This document shows, piece by piece, positions 9,427 through 18,300 of a stretch of DNA of 64,000 nucleotides (the first letter of the stretch is position 1; each line of letters opens with the position of its first letter). Origin of the DNA: Elusimicrobiota bacterium (GTDB lineage: Bacteria > Elusimicrobiota > Elusimicrobia > UBA1565 > UBA9628); assembly GCA_003151975.1 (NCBI GenBank), contig PLZD01000002.1, positions 3,638-67,637 of the forward strand, in the 5' to 3' direction. The position numbers and the translations under genes were made by a program. The notes beneath the pieces were generated by a model. It searched no databases. It saw only the letters and a program-made list of their open reading frames with translations, and was not told where the DNA came from.

Positions 9427-9990
9427 CTACTGAGCCGGGCGGAAGCTTTGGAGGACTTTTTGGAAGACGGGCCGCTGCTTGGCGTCGAGCGACTGGGGCG
9501 CCGCGTAGCTCAAGGTGTAGAAGCCCTCCTTGGCCTCGACGAGCACGATCTCCTCGCTGATGGGAATCTCCTTGGTGTCCATGGAGGAGGGCGGGATATA
9601 CTGAAACGACTTGCGCGTGAAGCGTTTGGCGGGCAAGCCCGCGACCTTGGTCTTCTCGACGACGGGAGGCTTCTCTCCCTTCTTTGGGATCACGCTGGGG
9701 GCGAGATTGGCCTTCAGGAAATCCTCTGCCTTCGGGAATACGGTGTTGCCGCGGGCGTAGTAGCGCAGCTCTATCTGCGTCGAGGCGCCGTCCTCGCTGC
9801 GCGGGCCCGTGAGAAAGACGCCGTAAGCCTTCTCCTTCTGCTCGAGCCCCGCCTCGCGGCGCTGGCTCCAGCCCTTCGGAATCTGACAGCTGAACCGGCC
9901 TTCCTTGAGGGCGTAGGCGGAATAGCTCTGGGTTCCGGCCCAGGCCGGAAGCGCGAGTCCCATTGAGACGATCATGATCAGTCCTCTCAT
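9427..9990 (-). CDS. Secreted protein of unknown function
   Basis: 187 residues from the ATG at 9990, chosen because it starts a clean signal peptide (MRGLIMIVSMGLALPAWAG) and overlaps the stop of the upstream gene (ATGA). The mature part is a single globular domain with QIPKGWSQRRE and ELRYYARGN strands, resembling small beta-rich lipid or protein-binding folds (PsbP/Mog1-like), which is only an impression. It is coupled to the HExxH protein gene and likely cotranscribed with it. Confidence 0.7.
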   Translation of the reverse strand: MRGLIMIVSMGLALPAWAGTQSYSAYALKEGRFSCQIPKGWSQRREAGLEQKEKAYGVFLTGPRSEDGASTQIELRYYARGNTVFPKAEDFLKANLAPSVIPKKGEKPPVVEKTKVAGLPAKRFTRKSFQYIPPSSMDTKEIPISEEIVLVEAKEGFYTLSYAAPQSLDAKQRPVFQKVLQSFRPAQ

Positions 9991-11864
9991 GGCGATTGGG
10001 GCGACGGGGGCTCGTTGCGGCTTGCGCCGCTGCCGAGTTTGCGAAGGCCCGTGTCCAGGTACATCTGAAAGTCGTCGGAACGGTCGGCGTTGGCGCCGTA
10101 GCTCTCGACCATTTTGTCGCGGACGACGAGCTTGTTTTCCAGGTCCTGCTTGAGGCTCGTCGTCGTCGCCTGGGCCGCGTAAGCGCGCCACTCCTGCCAA
10201 TCCTTGAATTTCTGGCCCTTCGCGAGGGTTTTTCCGTTCTTTTCGACGGCGTCCTGCTCGGTCTGCGGCAGTTTCTGCCGGCGGTCGAGCTCCTTGCGGA
10301 CAAACGCGATCGATGCGTCGACCTGCTGCATGTCCGAGGCCGTCATCGCGTCGAGAGAGGGCAGATCTTCGTAGTAGTCCGACATCACGATGTTGCGGAA
10401 TTTCGGAGCGCCCTTCTGGCTCAGGGTGTCGGCGAGCATGATCTCTTGGCGCGCGAGCATCGAGCTGTCGCGGCTGTCCCCGTAGAATTTCTTAAAGGCC
10501 TCGTTCTTCGACTTTTGCAGGAAGAAGAGCGCCTCGACCCCCTTGGCCTCGACTTCGTAATTTTGGCCCGGCTGGAAGATGAAGCCTTTCTCTTTGGCCC
10601 AGGCCTGCTGCTCCTGGTGACGGGCTTCGTGCACGAAGTTGGGCGACAACAGCATCGCCAGCTTGGTGAGCGCGTCTCCGTTGGTCGTCAGATCCTTGGC
10701 CGTGAGGCCCTCGCCCTTGGCCCAGTCCATGATGAAGCGTTCGTTGAACACGAGGTCTTTCTCCTCGAAGCGGTATTCCGCGAGATTCGACGGCATGGAC
10801 ATGATGGTGATCTTCATGTCGTGCTTATTTTTTGGATCGTTGAAGAACGCCGTCAGGTCGTCGCCGGCGTCCGTGCCGGCGGTCTGGGCCAGCAGAGCCG
10901 TCCCGAGCTCGGTGCCAAGGAGCTTGCGTTGATCGTCGGTGAACTGATCGGCGGCCGTGGTCGGGCGCTGGGATTGCAGCGCCTTGTTGGGAATGCCGAG
11001 CTTGTCGAAGATCTGGCTGAGCTTCGAGAGGGTTCCTTCAATGTCCGAGCTTCCCTTGGCTTGCGCGAGCAGTTCGGCCACGCCGGGCTCGTTGAGGCGC
11101 GCGCTCACGGCGTCGAGCTTGGCGAAGGAGTCGACGGACTCGCTGGCCATGTGCACGCGCTCCCACATGAGCCGCACCTCGGTCGAGCCGAGCAGGGGCG
11201 CGATGTCGTTGGCCGTCTTGCGCATCGCGTCGAGATCGTCCTGCGTCTTGGGATTGAGCTTCTTGATATTGTCGAGGACGCGTTGAGCCAGGGGTTTCAG
11301 GGCGGTCTTGCGATCTTCAAAGGAGGTTTTCTGCCAAGCTGATTCGGCGATCTTCTTCTCTTTGACGAGATAATCCTTGGCGCCCGGGTTGAGCGTGTCG
11401 AATTCGAGCAAAGCCTTGCGCAGGACGGCGGGGTCGCCCAGCGCGCCCCATTGGTCGTTCCATTGAGAGAATTTCGCCGGCTCGAGACCGAAACCGAAAT
11501 AGGGCGCGTTGCCGTCTTCATCCTTGTTTCTCAGGCGGATGGTCAGCGCGTTGACCAAGGTCGGATAATCCGAATGCGCCTGGAGCATGTCGCTCAGATC
11601 CTTGAGTTCCGTCGCGTGGGTCACGAGGCGAGCTTGGCGGTCCTTGTCGGCGCTGCCCAGCCAACCGAGCACGGACTGATCGCGGAGGAACGCGGCGGCG
11701 GTAAAGGGGTTGAGGTCCTTCTCGATCCCGTTCTCGTAGGTCGCGGCCGCGGCCTCGGCGTCGAGCGTCCGCTGAGCGCGTACCGGCGCGGGGGCCAGCC
11801 ATAGAAGCGCCGCGATCGGTATCAGGACGGAAACGAGGCGGGCTTGCGGGAGGGGTTGCCGCAT
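9987..11864 (-). CDS. Secreted protein with HExxH motif, putative zinc metallopeptidase
   Basis: 625 residues with a Sec signal peptide (cleavage after APVRAQ). The middle is helix-rich. FVHEARHQEQ contains HEARH at residues 412-416, the zincin zinc-binding/catalytic signature, followed ~25 residues later by a conserved-looking EVEAKGVEALF stretch that could supply the third ligand. I recognise no named family. It has its own promoter and is translationally coupled to the downstream secreted protein, so the two may act together in the envelope. Confidence 0.6.
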   Translation of the reverse strand: MRQPLPQARLVSVLIPIAALLWLAPAPVRAQRTLDAEAAAATYENGIEKDLNPFTAAAFLRDQSVLGWLGSADKDRQARLVTHATELKDLSDMLQAHSDYPTLVNALTIRLRNKDEDGNAPYFGFGLEPAKFSQWNDQWGALGDPAVLRKALLEFDTLNPGAKDYLVKEKKIAESAWQKTSFEDRKTALKPLAQRVLDNIKKLNPKTQDDLDAMRKTANDIAPLLGSTEVRLMWERVHMASESVDSFAKLDAVSARLNEPGVAELLAQAKGSSDIEGTLSKLSQIFDKLGIPNKALQSQRPTTAADQFTDDQRKLLGTELGTALLAQTAGTDAGDDLTAFFNDPKNKHDMKITIMSMPSNLAEYRFEEKDLVFNERFIMDWAKGEGLTAKDLTTNGDALTKLAMLLSPNFVHEARHQEQQAWAKEKGFIFQPGQNYEVEAKGVEALFFLQKSKNEAFKKFYGDSRDSSMLARQEIMLADTLSQKGAPKFRNIVMSDYYEDLPSLDAMTASDMQQVDASIAFVRKELDRRQKLPQTEQDAVEKNGKTLAKGQKFKDWQEWRAYAAQATTTSLKQDLENKLVVRDKMVESYGANADRSDDFQMYLDTGLRKLGSGASRNEPPSPQSP

Positions 11865-11870
11865 GCCGAT

Positions 11871-11898
11871 AGTGTAGCAGGGTTTCCCGAAATTTCAA
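11871..11898 (-). promoter_or_regulatory. Sigma70-type promoter of the HExxH gene
   Basis: TTGAAA (11893-11898), 16-base spacer, TACACT (11871-11876), all minus strand; the ATG follows 6 bases later, so the transcript is predicted to be leaderless. Confidence 0.65.
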
Positions 11899-11908
11899 GG
11901 GGTTGTTT

Positions 11909-13087
11909 TTAGCGGCCGCGAGGAAGCGGCAAGGAAAGCCAAAACTCGCTGCCGACGCCGATCTCGGAGTTCAGCCCGACGCTGCCGCCGTGCGCCTCGA
12001 CGACGTTCTTCGCGAAGGCCAAGCCGAGGCCAAAGCCCGGAGCCTGGCAGGTGAAGAACTCGTCGATCTGGTAGAACTTGCGGAACAGCTTGGCCTGCTC
12101 CTCGCCGGGGATGCCGGGGCCGTTGTCCTTGACCGTGATGCGGACGCTGCCCTCATCCTTGACGACCGAAATCTCGACGAATTTCTTGGCCGCGGGATTG
12201 AACTTGACGGCGTTCTCGATCAGATTGGCCAAGACTTCCTTTAAGAGCAGCAAGTCGAGCTTCAGCTTCGGCAGATGGGCGCAGGAGGCGGGCTCCCATT
12301 TCAGCGTCACCGCGGGGTCGGAGGCGGAGTTGGCGCTCTTGATGCCGGTGTCGATGACCTCCTCAAGCCGCGTCTCCATGCGCTCGAGCACGATGCTGGC
12401 CGGGCTCTGCACCGTGGAGAACGCGATGAGCTTTTCGACAAGGCGCCGAAGCTTCTCGCTCTCGCTCTGAACCTTGGTCAGCGCGACCTTCTGCTCGCCC
12501 GTGAGGTTGCCGGCGTCGCGTTTGATGATCTCGAGAAAGCCGAGCGCCGCGGCCAGCGGCGTGCGCAGCTTATGGGAGACCAAAGAGAGAAAGTCCCGGG
12601 ATAAAGTTTCGCCGCGCTTCTCAAGCGTCGCGTCGCGAAAGATGAACAGGTACGCCGCGGCGTCGGGGCTCTTGCCGAGGCGGTCGGCCACGCCCGCGAG
12701 GATCAAGAGCTTTGGGTCCCGCCGTTCCCATTCAAAAGCGATGGTGCGCCGCTCGGCAGAGAATATCTCGTCGACCGACGGCCGAGAGGCGTATTCAGGC
12801 TGCAGAATTCGTTGGACGGTTTCCACGGCCCGGCCTTGGCGGCCGAGCAGCGCGCGCGCGGCGGGATTAATCAAAAGGATTCGTCCGGCGGCGTCGGCCA
12901 GCATCATCCCTTCCTTCGTGTCGTGGAAGATGCTCGCGAATTTTTCTTTTTCAGCCTGGAGGGTCCGCGAGAGCACCGAGTTGGCTGCCGCGAGCTCCGT
13001 GAAGGCTTTGGCGAGCTCTTCGGCTTCTTCGACCAATTTGGACCCTTTCCGCGCCGGGGCGCGGGAAGGGTGTCGGCGCACCCTCAT
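11909..13087 (-). CDS. PAS-domain sensor histidine kinase
   Basis: 392 residues with no membrane segment. A coiled-coil (about 18-50) is followed by a PAS domain (50-155), then HisKA with SHKLRTPLAA (phospho-acceptor His172) and a HATPase_c domain with NLIENAVKFNP, DNGPGIP and GFGLGLAFAK boxes. It is 55 bases downstream of a response regulator gene on the same strand, its likely partner. The signal is probably cytoplasmic. The start is uncertain within the first ~20 codons. Confidence 0.88.
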   Translation of the reverse strand: MRVRRHPSRAPARKGSKLVEEAEELAKAFTELAAANSVLSRTLQAEKEKFASIFHDTKEGMMLADAAGRILLINPAARALLGRQGRAVETVQRILQPEYASRPSVDEIFSAERRTIAFEWERRDPKLLILAGVADRLGKSPDAAAYLFIFRDATLEKRGETLSRDFLSLVSHKLRTPLAAALGFLEIIKRDAGNLTGEQKVALTKVQSESEKLRRLVEKLIAFSTVQSPASIVLERMETRLEEVIDTGIKSANSASDPAVTLKWEPASCAHLPKLKLDLLLLKEVLANLIENAVKFNPAAKKFVEISVVKDEGSVRITVKDNGPGIPGEEQAKLFRKFYQIDEFFTCQAPGFGLGLAFAKNVVEAHGGSVGLNSEIGVGSEFWLSLPLPRGR

Positions 13088-13142
13088 CCTAGAAGGATAG
13101 CGGGAAGAGGCGATTGCGCAAGACCCCCTGTGTCAGCGCTTG

Positions 13143-13820
13143 TCAGCCAACTAGTTCGTAGCCGTCGATCGTGGTCTGCAGGCGCTGGCTGCCGGTGGGT
13201 CCGAGGTCCTCGCGCAGGCGCTGGATGGTCTTCTCCAAGGCCGCGGCGCTGCCTTCGTCGCCCCAGACCGCGGTCAGCAGCTTTTCGCGCTTGACCGGGC
13301 CCTTGGCGTCGAGCAGCACGCGCAGGAGCTGGGCCTTCATGGGCGAGAGCGTGGCCACCATCCGGTCGCTGATCCAGACGGTCCTAAATTTAGTGTCGAG
13401 CCGCACCTCGCCTTTGGCGACCTGCGCCGACGGCATGGACTTGCGCGGGTACTGGGTCAGCATGCGGCGCACCAGGCTCTTGACCGAGGCGACCTCGAAG
13501 GGCTTGCGCACGTACTCGCGCACGCCCTGGGCCTTGATCGAAGTCTCGAGCATGTCGGCCTTGTCGCCGTGGGCGGTCATGACGATGATCGGGATGTCCT
13601 TGGTCAGCGTGTTGGTCGTGACGAGCTTGATGACCTCGACGCCGTTGAGCACCGGCATCATGAGGTCGAGCAGGACCACGTCGGGCTGGACCGAGAGAAT
13701 CTTCTCGTAGCCTTCCTTGCCGTTGAAGGCGTAGTGGACCTCGTAGCCTTCGTGGTTGAAGGCCAGCGAGAGCATCTGCTGGAGGTCCCCGTCGTCCTCG
13801 ATGATCAGGAGCTTGGCCAT
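13143..13820 (-). CDS. OmpR/PhoB-type response regulator
   Basis: 225 residues. Receiver domain with IIEDDGD acidic pocket and phospho-acceptor Asp52 in VLLDLMMP; C-terminal winged-helix DNA-binding domain from about residue 130 (LSPMKAQLLRVL, VWGDEG, TTIDGYELVG). First gene of a two-gene unit with the histidine kinase. Its promoter places transcription start at the ATG. It is divergent from the uridine-kinase-like gene, and the two promoters overlap. Confidence 0.9.
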   Translation of the reverse strand: MAKLLIIEDDGDLQQMLSLAFNHEGYEVHYAFNGKEGYEKILSVQPDVVLLDLMMPVLNGVEVIKLVTTNTLTKDIPIIVMTAHGDKADMLETSIKAQGVREYVRKPFEVASVKSLVRRMLTQYPRKSMPSAQVAKGEVRLDTKFRTVWISDRMVATLSPMKAQLLRVLLDAKGPVKREKLLTAVWGDEGSAAALEKTIQRLREDLGPTGSQRLQTTIDGYELVG

Positions 13821-13826
13821 GGCTTC

Positions 13827-13855
13827 AATCTAATAAATCTCGGACCGGTTGACAA
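13827..13855 (-). promoter_or_regulatory. Sigma70-type promoter of the response regulator
   Basis: TTGTCA (13850-13855), 17 bases, TAGATT (13827-13832) on the minus strand; the ATG follows 6 bases later (leaderless). Confidence 0.6.
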
Positions 13856-13875
13856 GGAAACTCGCGGCTTCTTGC

Positions 13876-13881
13876 TATAAT
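13876..13881 (+). promoter_or_regulatory. -10 element of the uridine-kinase-like gene
   Basis: TATAAT ends 7 bases before the ATG at 13889. A TTGACA at 13849 is 21 bases upstream, too far for a normal spacer, so the -35 is unresolved. An earlier in-frame ATG at 13880 overlaps this hexamer and is rejected as the start. Confidence 0.5.
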
Positions 13882-13888
13882 GTGGCCC

Positions 13889-14509
13889 ATGCCGACGCGA
13901 AAATCGCTGTGCCTGGGGATCAGCGGCGGCAGCGGCTCCGGGAAATCCTGGCTGGCCCAATTCCTCCTGAAGAGCCTCGGTCCCAAAGCCGTCATCGTCT
14001 GCGCGGATTGGTATTACAAGGACAACGGACATCTCAGCCGCGAGGAGATCAAGAAGCTCAACTTCGATCACCCCAAGGCGATCGAGACCGGCTTGCTCTG
14101 CCGCCAGGTCAAGGCTCTCCTCCAAGGCGTTACCATGGAAGCGCCCTGCTACGACTACCAGCGCTCCGCGCGCCTGCCTGAGACGCGTATCGTCGAATCC
14201 GCGCCGCTCGTGATCCTCGACGGCCTGCTGATCCTGGCCGACAAGAAAATCCGCGAGCTGCTCGATTTGTCCGTGTACATCGAGTCCCCCTCCGACGAGC
14301 GCCTGATCCGCCGCATCCGCCGCGACGTCGAGCACCGGCGCGTCGACCTCGAGGAGACGCTGAGGCTCTACGAGCATTGCGTCAGGCCCATGCACGAGCG
14401 CTACATCGCGCCGTCGGCCGCGCACGCCACTTGGATCTGGCGACAGCAGGAGGACGAGGGCTTCCCCGCCGATCTTCTGGCCACGCTGCGCGCGCGGCTC
14501 AAAGTTTAG
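13889..14509 (+). CDS. udk: Uridine kinase-like P-loop kinase
   Basis: 206 residues. P-loop GISGGSGSGKS at the N-terminus, nucleoside-binding ADWYYKDNGHLSREE and NFDHPKAIETG blocks, and RIRRDVEHRR in the lid; these match the uridine/cytidine kinase family that phosphorylates uridine to UMP. It could be a phosphoribulokinase/uridine kinase-family member with another substrate. Start chosen from the -10 position. Pyrimidine salvage would fit the pyrimidine genes at 38-45 kb, but it is not linked to them. Confidence 0.85.
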   Translation: MPTRKSLCLGISGGSGSGKSWLAQFLLKSLGPKAVIVCADWYYKDNGHLSREEIKKLNFDHPKAIETGLLCRQVKALLQGVTMEAPCYDYQRSARLPETRIVESAPLVILDGLLILADKKIRELLDLSVYIESPSDERLIRRIRRDVEHRRVDLEETLRLYEHCVRPMHERYIAPSAAHATWIWRQQEDEGFPADLLATLRARLKV

Positions 14510-15209
14510 CGAACTTTCGGGTCGCGAGATCGAAGCCCCAGGTCTCGACGGCGGGCGCGCCGGATTGCTTGGGCGGAGGCTCCTTGCCGTGCACCAAGTG
14601 CACGCGCCGGACCTTGAAGGAGAGCGCGTTGTCCGACTTCCACAGAGCCTCCGAGACTTCCGTGCGCCAGACGTCTTTGCCGCCGTCGATCCCCTCGTTG
14701 CGGAAGCGGTAGGCGCTGTAGCCGAGATCCGAGAGCACGTCGCCGGAGATCTCGATCTGGCTTGCCGTCTCGTCGAAGGCCATCAAGCGCAGCGAATTGT
14801 TGAGCAGGCCCTGGGCGTCTTGGACGACGAGGTAGCGGCCCGAGGGCGACCAAGTTAGCGCGCGCGCGTCGCACGAGGTGTCGAGTATCTGTGCCGACCG
14901 CGAGTCGACCTTGAACACGCCGATGACCGAGGCGCCGGCTCCCGTGGCCTTGAACGCGATCCGGCGGCCGTCTGGGGAAAGGGCGACCTGCTCGAAGCGC
15001 GAGAGCTTCCAGGCCGCCCCGGAGGCGAAGGCGTCGGAGCTTTGAAGCCCGGTGTCGAACAGCTTCGCGGGTCCGCCGCGCTCGAACTGACCCATGACGG
15101 CGTCGGGCGCTTCGGGATCGACCCATGCGCGCATCAAGCTGCCTTGCGCCAGCGCGGCGCACGGGCGGCAAAACGAAAAAGCGAGTATTGAGGAAAGAAT
15201 GAACCTCAT
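14499..15209 (-). CDS. Secreted WD40/TolB-like beta-propeller fragment
   Basis: 236 residues from the ATG at 15209, beginning a signal peptide (MRFILSSILAFSFCRPCAALAQ). Mature part shows propeller-blade repeats such as ALSPDGRRIAFKA and TWSPSGRYLVVQD, as in TolB-type proteins, but only about four blades. Tail-to-tail overlap of 11 bases with the uridine-kinase-like gene. Probably a periplasmic binding protein; partner unknown. Confidence 0.7.
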   Translation of the reverse strand: MRFILSSILAFSFCRPCAALAQGSLMRAWVDPEAPDAVMGQFERGGPAKLFDTGLQSSDAFASGAAWKLSRFEQVALSPDGRRIAFKATGAGASVIGVFKVDSRSAQILDTSCDARALTWSPSGRYLVVQDAQGLLNNSLRLMAFDETASQIEISGDVLSDLGYSAYRFRNEGIDGGKDVWRTEVSEALWKSDNALSFKVRRVHLVHGKEPPPKQSGAPAVETWGFDLATRKFAKL

Positions 15210-15228
15210 GGTTTCCCTGACCCTGTTA

Positions 15229-15257
15229 AGTCTAGCCCGCATATGGAAAAAATGCAA
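15229..15257 (-). promoter_or_regulatory. Sigma70-type promoter of the propeller gene
   Basis: TTGCAT (15252-15257), 17 bases, TAGACT (15229-15234), minus strand, about 12 bases of leader with an AGGGA ribosome site before the ATG at 15209. Confidence 0.6.
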
Positions 15258-15288
15258 GGTGATCGTAGTCACCGTTAATCGGCCGCCA

Positions 15289-15317
15289 TTGACTTTTTCG
15301 CCCCCCCCTGTTATTTA
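15289..15317 (+). promoter_or_regulatory. Sigma70-type promoter of the aas-like gene
   Basis: TTGACT (15289-15294), 17 bases including a run of C, TATTTA (15312-15317); the ATG at 15323 is 5 bases later, so the transcript is predicted to be leaderless or nearly so. Confidence 0.55.
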
Positions 15318-15322
15318 GAGGT

Positions 15323-18300
15323 ATGGCGCCGGCGCAAAAAGGCCGAGGGACGCTCTCGAACGTTGGATTTCTCTGCCTGCTGACGACGCAGTCGCTCAGC
15401 GCTTTCAACGACAACGCCTTCAAGACCTTCGTGGCGCTATGGGCCGTGGCGACCATGCCCGCGGGGGAGTCCGCGCGGCTCATCGCGCTGGCGGGCGCGA
15501 TGTTTGTGGCGCCCTTCCTGCTCTTCTCGACCTACGCGGGCTGGGTCGCCGACCGCTGGAGCAAGAAAAAGCTCAGCGTCTTCTTCAAGGCCGTCGAGCT
15601 CATCCTCTTGGTCTTGAGCTACCCGGCGCTGCGCTCGCGCAGCGCTCCACTCCTGATGGTACTGCTCTTTCTCATGGGGGTGCACAGCGCCTTCTTCGGG
15701 CCGGTCAAGCTCGCCATTATCCCCGAGATGATCGAGGGCGACGATCTCTCGGCCGCCAACGGCTGGGTTCAGATGACGATGTTTCTCGGGATCATCGCGG
15801 GCACCGCCGCGGCCGGGACGATGCTTGGTCCCTGCCGGCAGCGCCCCGAGCTCGCCTCGTTGGTCTTTATCGGCGCGTCGCTCGCCGGATTGGCCGCGAG
15901 CCTTTTCATCCCGGATGTCCCCGCCGCCGGCAGCCGCGAACCGCTCAAGCTCAACTTCGTCGGCCAAAGCTGGAAGAGCGTCGTCGAACTGCGGCGCACC
16001 TACGGGATCTACCTCGCGACGGTCGGCTGCGCTTATTTTTGGTTTGTCGGTGCGATTTTCCAGATGAATCTACTCGTGTACGGCAAGGAGCTCATGGGAG
16101 TCAGCGAGACCGTCTGCTCCTATTTTCAGGTGCTGGTCGCCGTCGGCATCGCGTTGGGCAGCTATGCGGCGGGGCGCATGTCGCGCAAGCAAGTGGAGCT
16201 TGGCCTCGTCCCGCTGGGGGCGCTAGGGCTGGTCGCCTTCGCGCTGGATTTGGCCTTCGCGTTTCACTCGGAGCGCCGCGCGATGGCGGACCTTCTCTTT
16301 CTCGGGCTCTCGGCCGGCTGCTTCGTGGTGCCTCTGCAGACCTTGATCCAGCAGAGAAGCCCCGAGGCCAAGCGCGGCAAGATTCAGGCCACTGGAAACA
16401 TACTTTCCTTTCTCGCGATCCTGATCGCCTCGGTCTTCCTCTGGATGTTCAGCGGCTTCTTCAAGCTCCATCCCGGCCAGGTCTTCCTCGTGACGGCGCT
16501 GATGACGCTCGTCGTCGCGCTCTACATTACAGCCATGCTGCCGGATTTCTTCACCCGGCTGCTGCTGTACCCGATCGCCAATATCCTTTACCGCATTCGC
16601 GTCGAAGGCCGCGAGAACGTGCCGCTGGAAGGCCCCGTGCTGCTCGTCTCGAACCACGTCTCTTTCATTGACCCTTTTCTGATCGTGATGGCCAATTCGA
16701 GGCTGGTGCGCTTCCTGATGTTCCGCGCTTACTACGAGATTCCCGTCGCGAACTGGTTTTTCCGCGCGATGAAGACGATTCCCGTCTCGAACCACGACGG
16801 CCCCAAAGCGCTCATCAAATCGTTTCAAGCCGCGCGCGCGGCGCTCGAACGCGGCGAGGCGGTCTGCATTTTCGCCGAGGGCGAGATCTCGCGGCACGGC
16901 CAGATGCTGCGCTTCAAGAATGGGTTTGAACGCATCATCGATGGGCTCGACGTGCCGGTGGTGCCCGTGCATCTCGACCAAGTCTGGGGCAGCGTGTTCA
17001 GCTTCGAGGGCGGCAAGGCCCTGTTCAAATGGCCCCGCCGCGTGCCGTATCCGGTCACGGTCAGCTTCGGCAAGCCCGTTCCCGCCACGACCGCGGCTTT
17101 CGAACTGCGCCAGCGCATACTCGAGCTCGGCGCGGCCGCCTTCCGGCATCGGCTGGAAGAGACGCCGCCGCTGCCGATCAGCTTCGTGCGCGAGGCCAAG
17201 CGTCATCCCCTGCGGCTTGGCGCGGCCGATTCGACCGGGATGAAAAATAACCGCTTCGGCTTGCTGGTCAAGAGCGCCGCGTTGGCTGGAGTCCTGGACC
17301 GGGAGCTCGGAGCGGAAGATCGCGTCGGGATTCTGCTTCCCCCCTCGGTCGGCGGGGTCATGGCCAATCTCGCGCTCGGGCTGTCCGGCCGCGTCGCCGT
17401 CAATCTCAATTATACCGCCTCGAAAGAAGTCGTCGCGGCCTGCGCGCAGAAGGCCGGCATCAAGCATGTCGTGACCTCGAAGCGCTTCATCGAAAAACTC
17501 GGCTGGGAACCGGGCCCCGCCCTCCTTTATATAGAGGATCTGGCGGAGAAAGTGCCTAAATTCCAGACCCTCATCAAGGGGGCTGCGATGTTCGCCTTGC
17601 CCTCTTTTCTCGTGGAGCGCATATTCTTCGGCAAGGCACGCGTTCCGCTCGATCGGCCGGCCACGGTCATGTTCACGAGCGGCTCGACGGGCATCCCCAA
17701 GGGCGTCGTGCTGACGCACTTCAATCTGCAGGCCAACATCGCGGCGCTGGCGCAGGTCTACGCGCTGGGCGGCGACGACCGCGTCATGGGCATACTGCCC
17801 TTCTTCCATTCCTTCGGCTTCATGGGCACGCTGTGGCTGCCGCTCGTGACGGGCATGGGCGCGGTCTATCACTACAACCCGCTCGACTCCAAGCGCATCG
17901 GCGATTTGGTCGCCGAGTACAAGGCCAGTTTTCTGATGGGGACTCCCACTTTCTTGTTGGGATTTATTCGGCGCGTCGATCCCGAGAAGTTCAAGTCGCT
18001 GCGCATCGTCGTGGTTGGCGCCGAGAAGCTGCGCGAGGATGTCGCCAAAGCGTTCCAGGAGAAATTCGGCATCGAGCCGCTCGAGGGCTACGGCGCGACG
18101 GAACTTTCTCCGGCCGCCGCCGTCAACATCCCGGACATCGACTGGCCCGGCGCGCATCAAAAAGGCAGCAAGCGCGGAACTATCGGCCAGCCTCTGCCCG
18201 GCGTCTTTATGAAAGTCGTCGATCCCGACACGGGACAGGAGCGCGAGATCGGCGCGTCCGGTCTGCTCCTCGTGAAAGGTCACAACGTCATGGCCGGCTA

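Noticed and set aside
13849-13881. TTGACA...TATAAT as a normal promoter for the uridine-kinase-like gene
   Set aside because: The spacer is 21 bases. The TTGACA strand more likely contributes the -35 of the divergent response-regulator promoter on the other strand; only the -10 is kept for the kinase gene.
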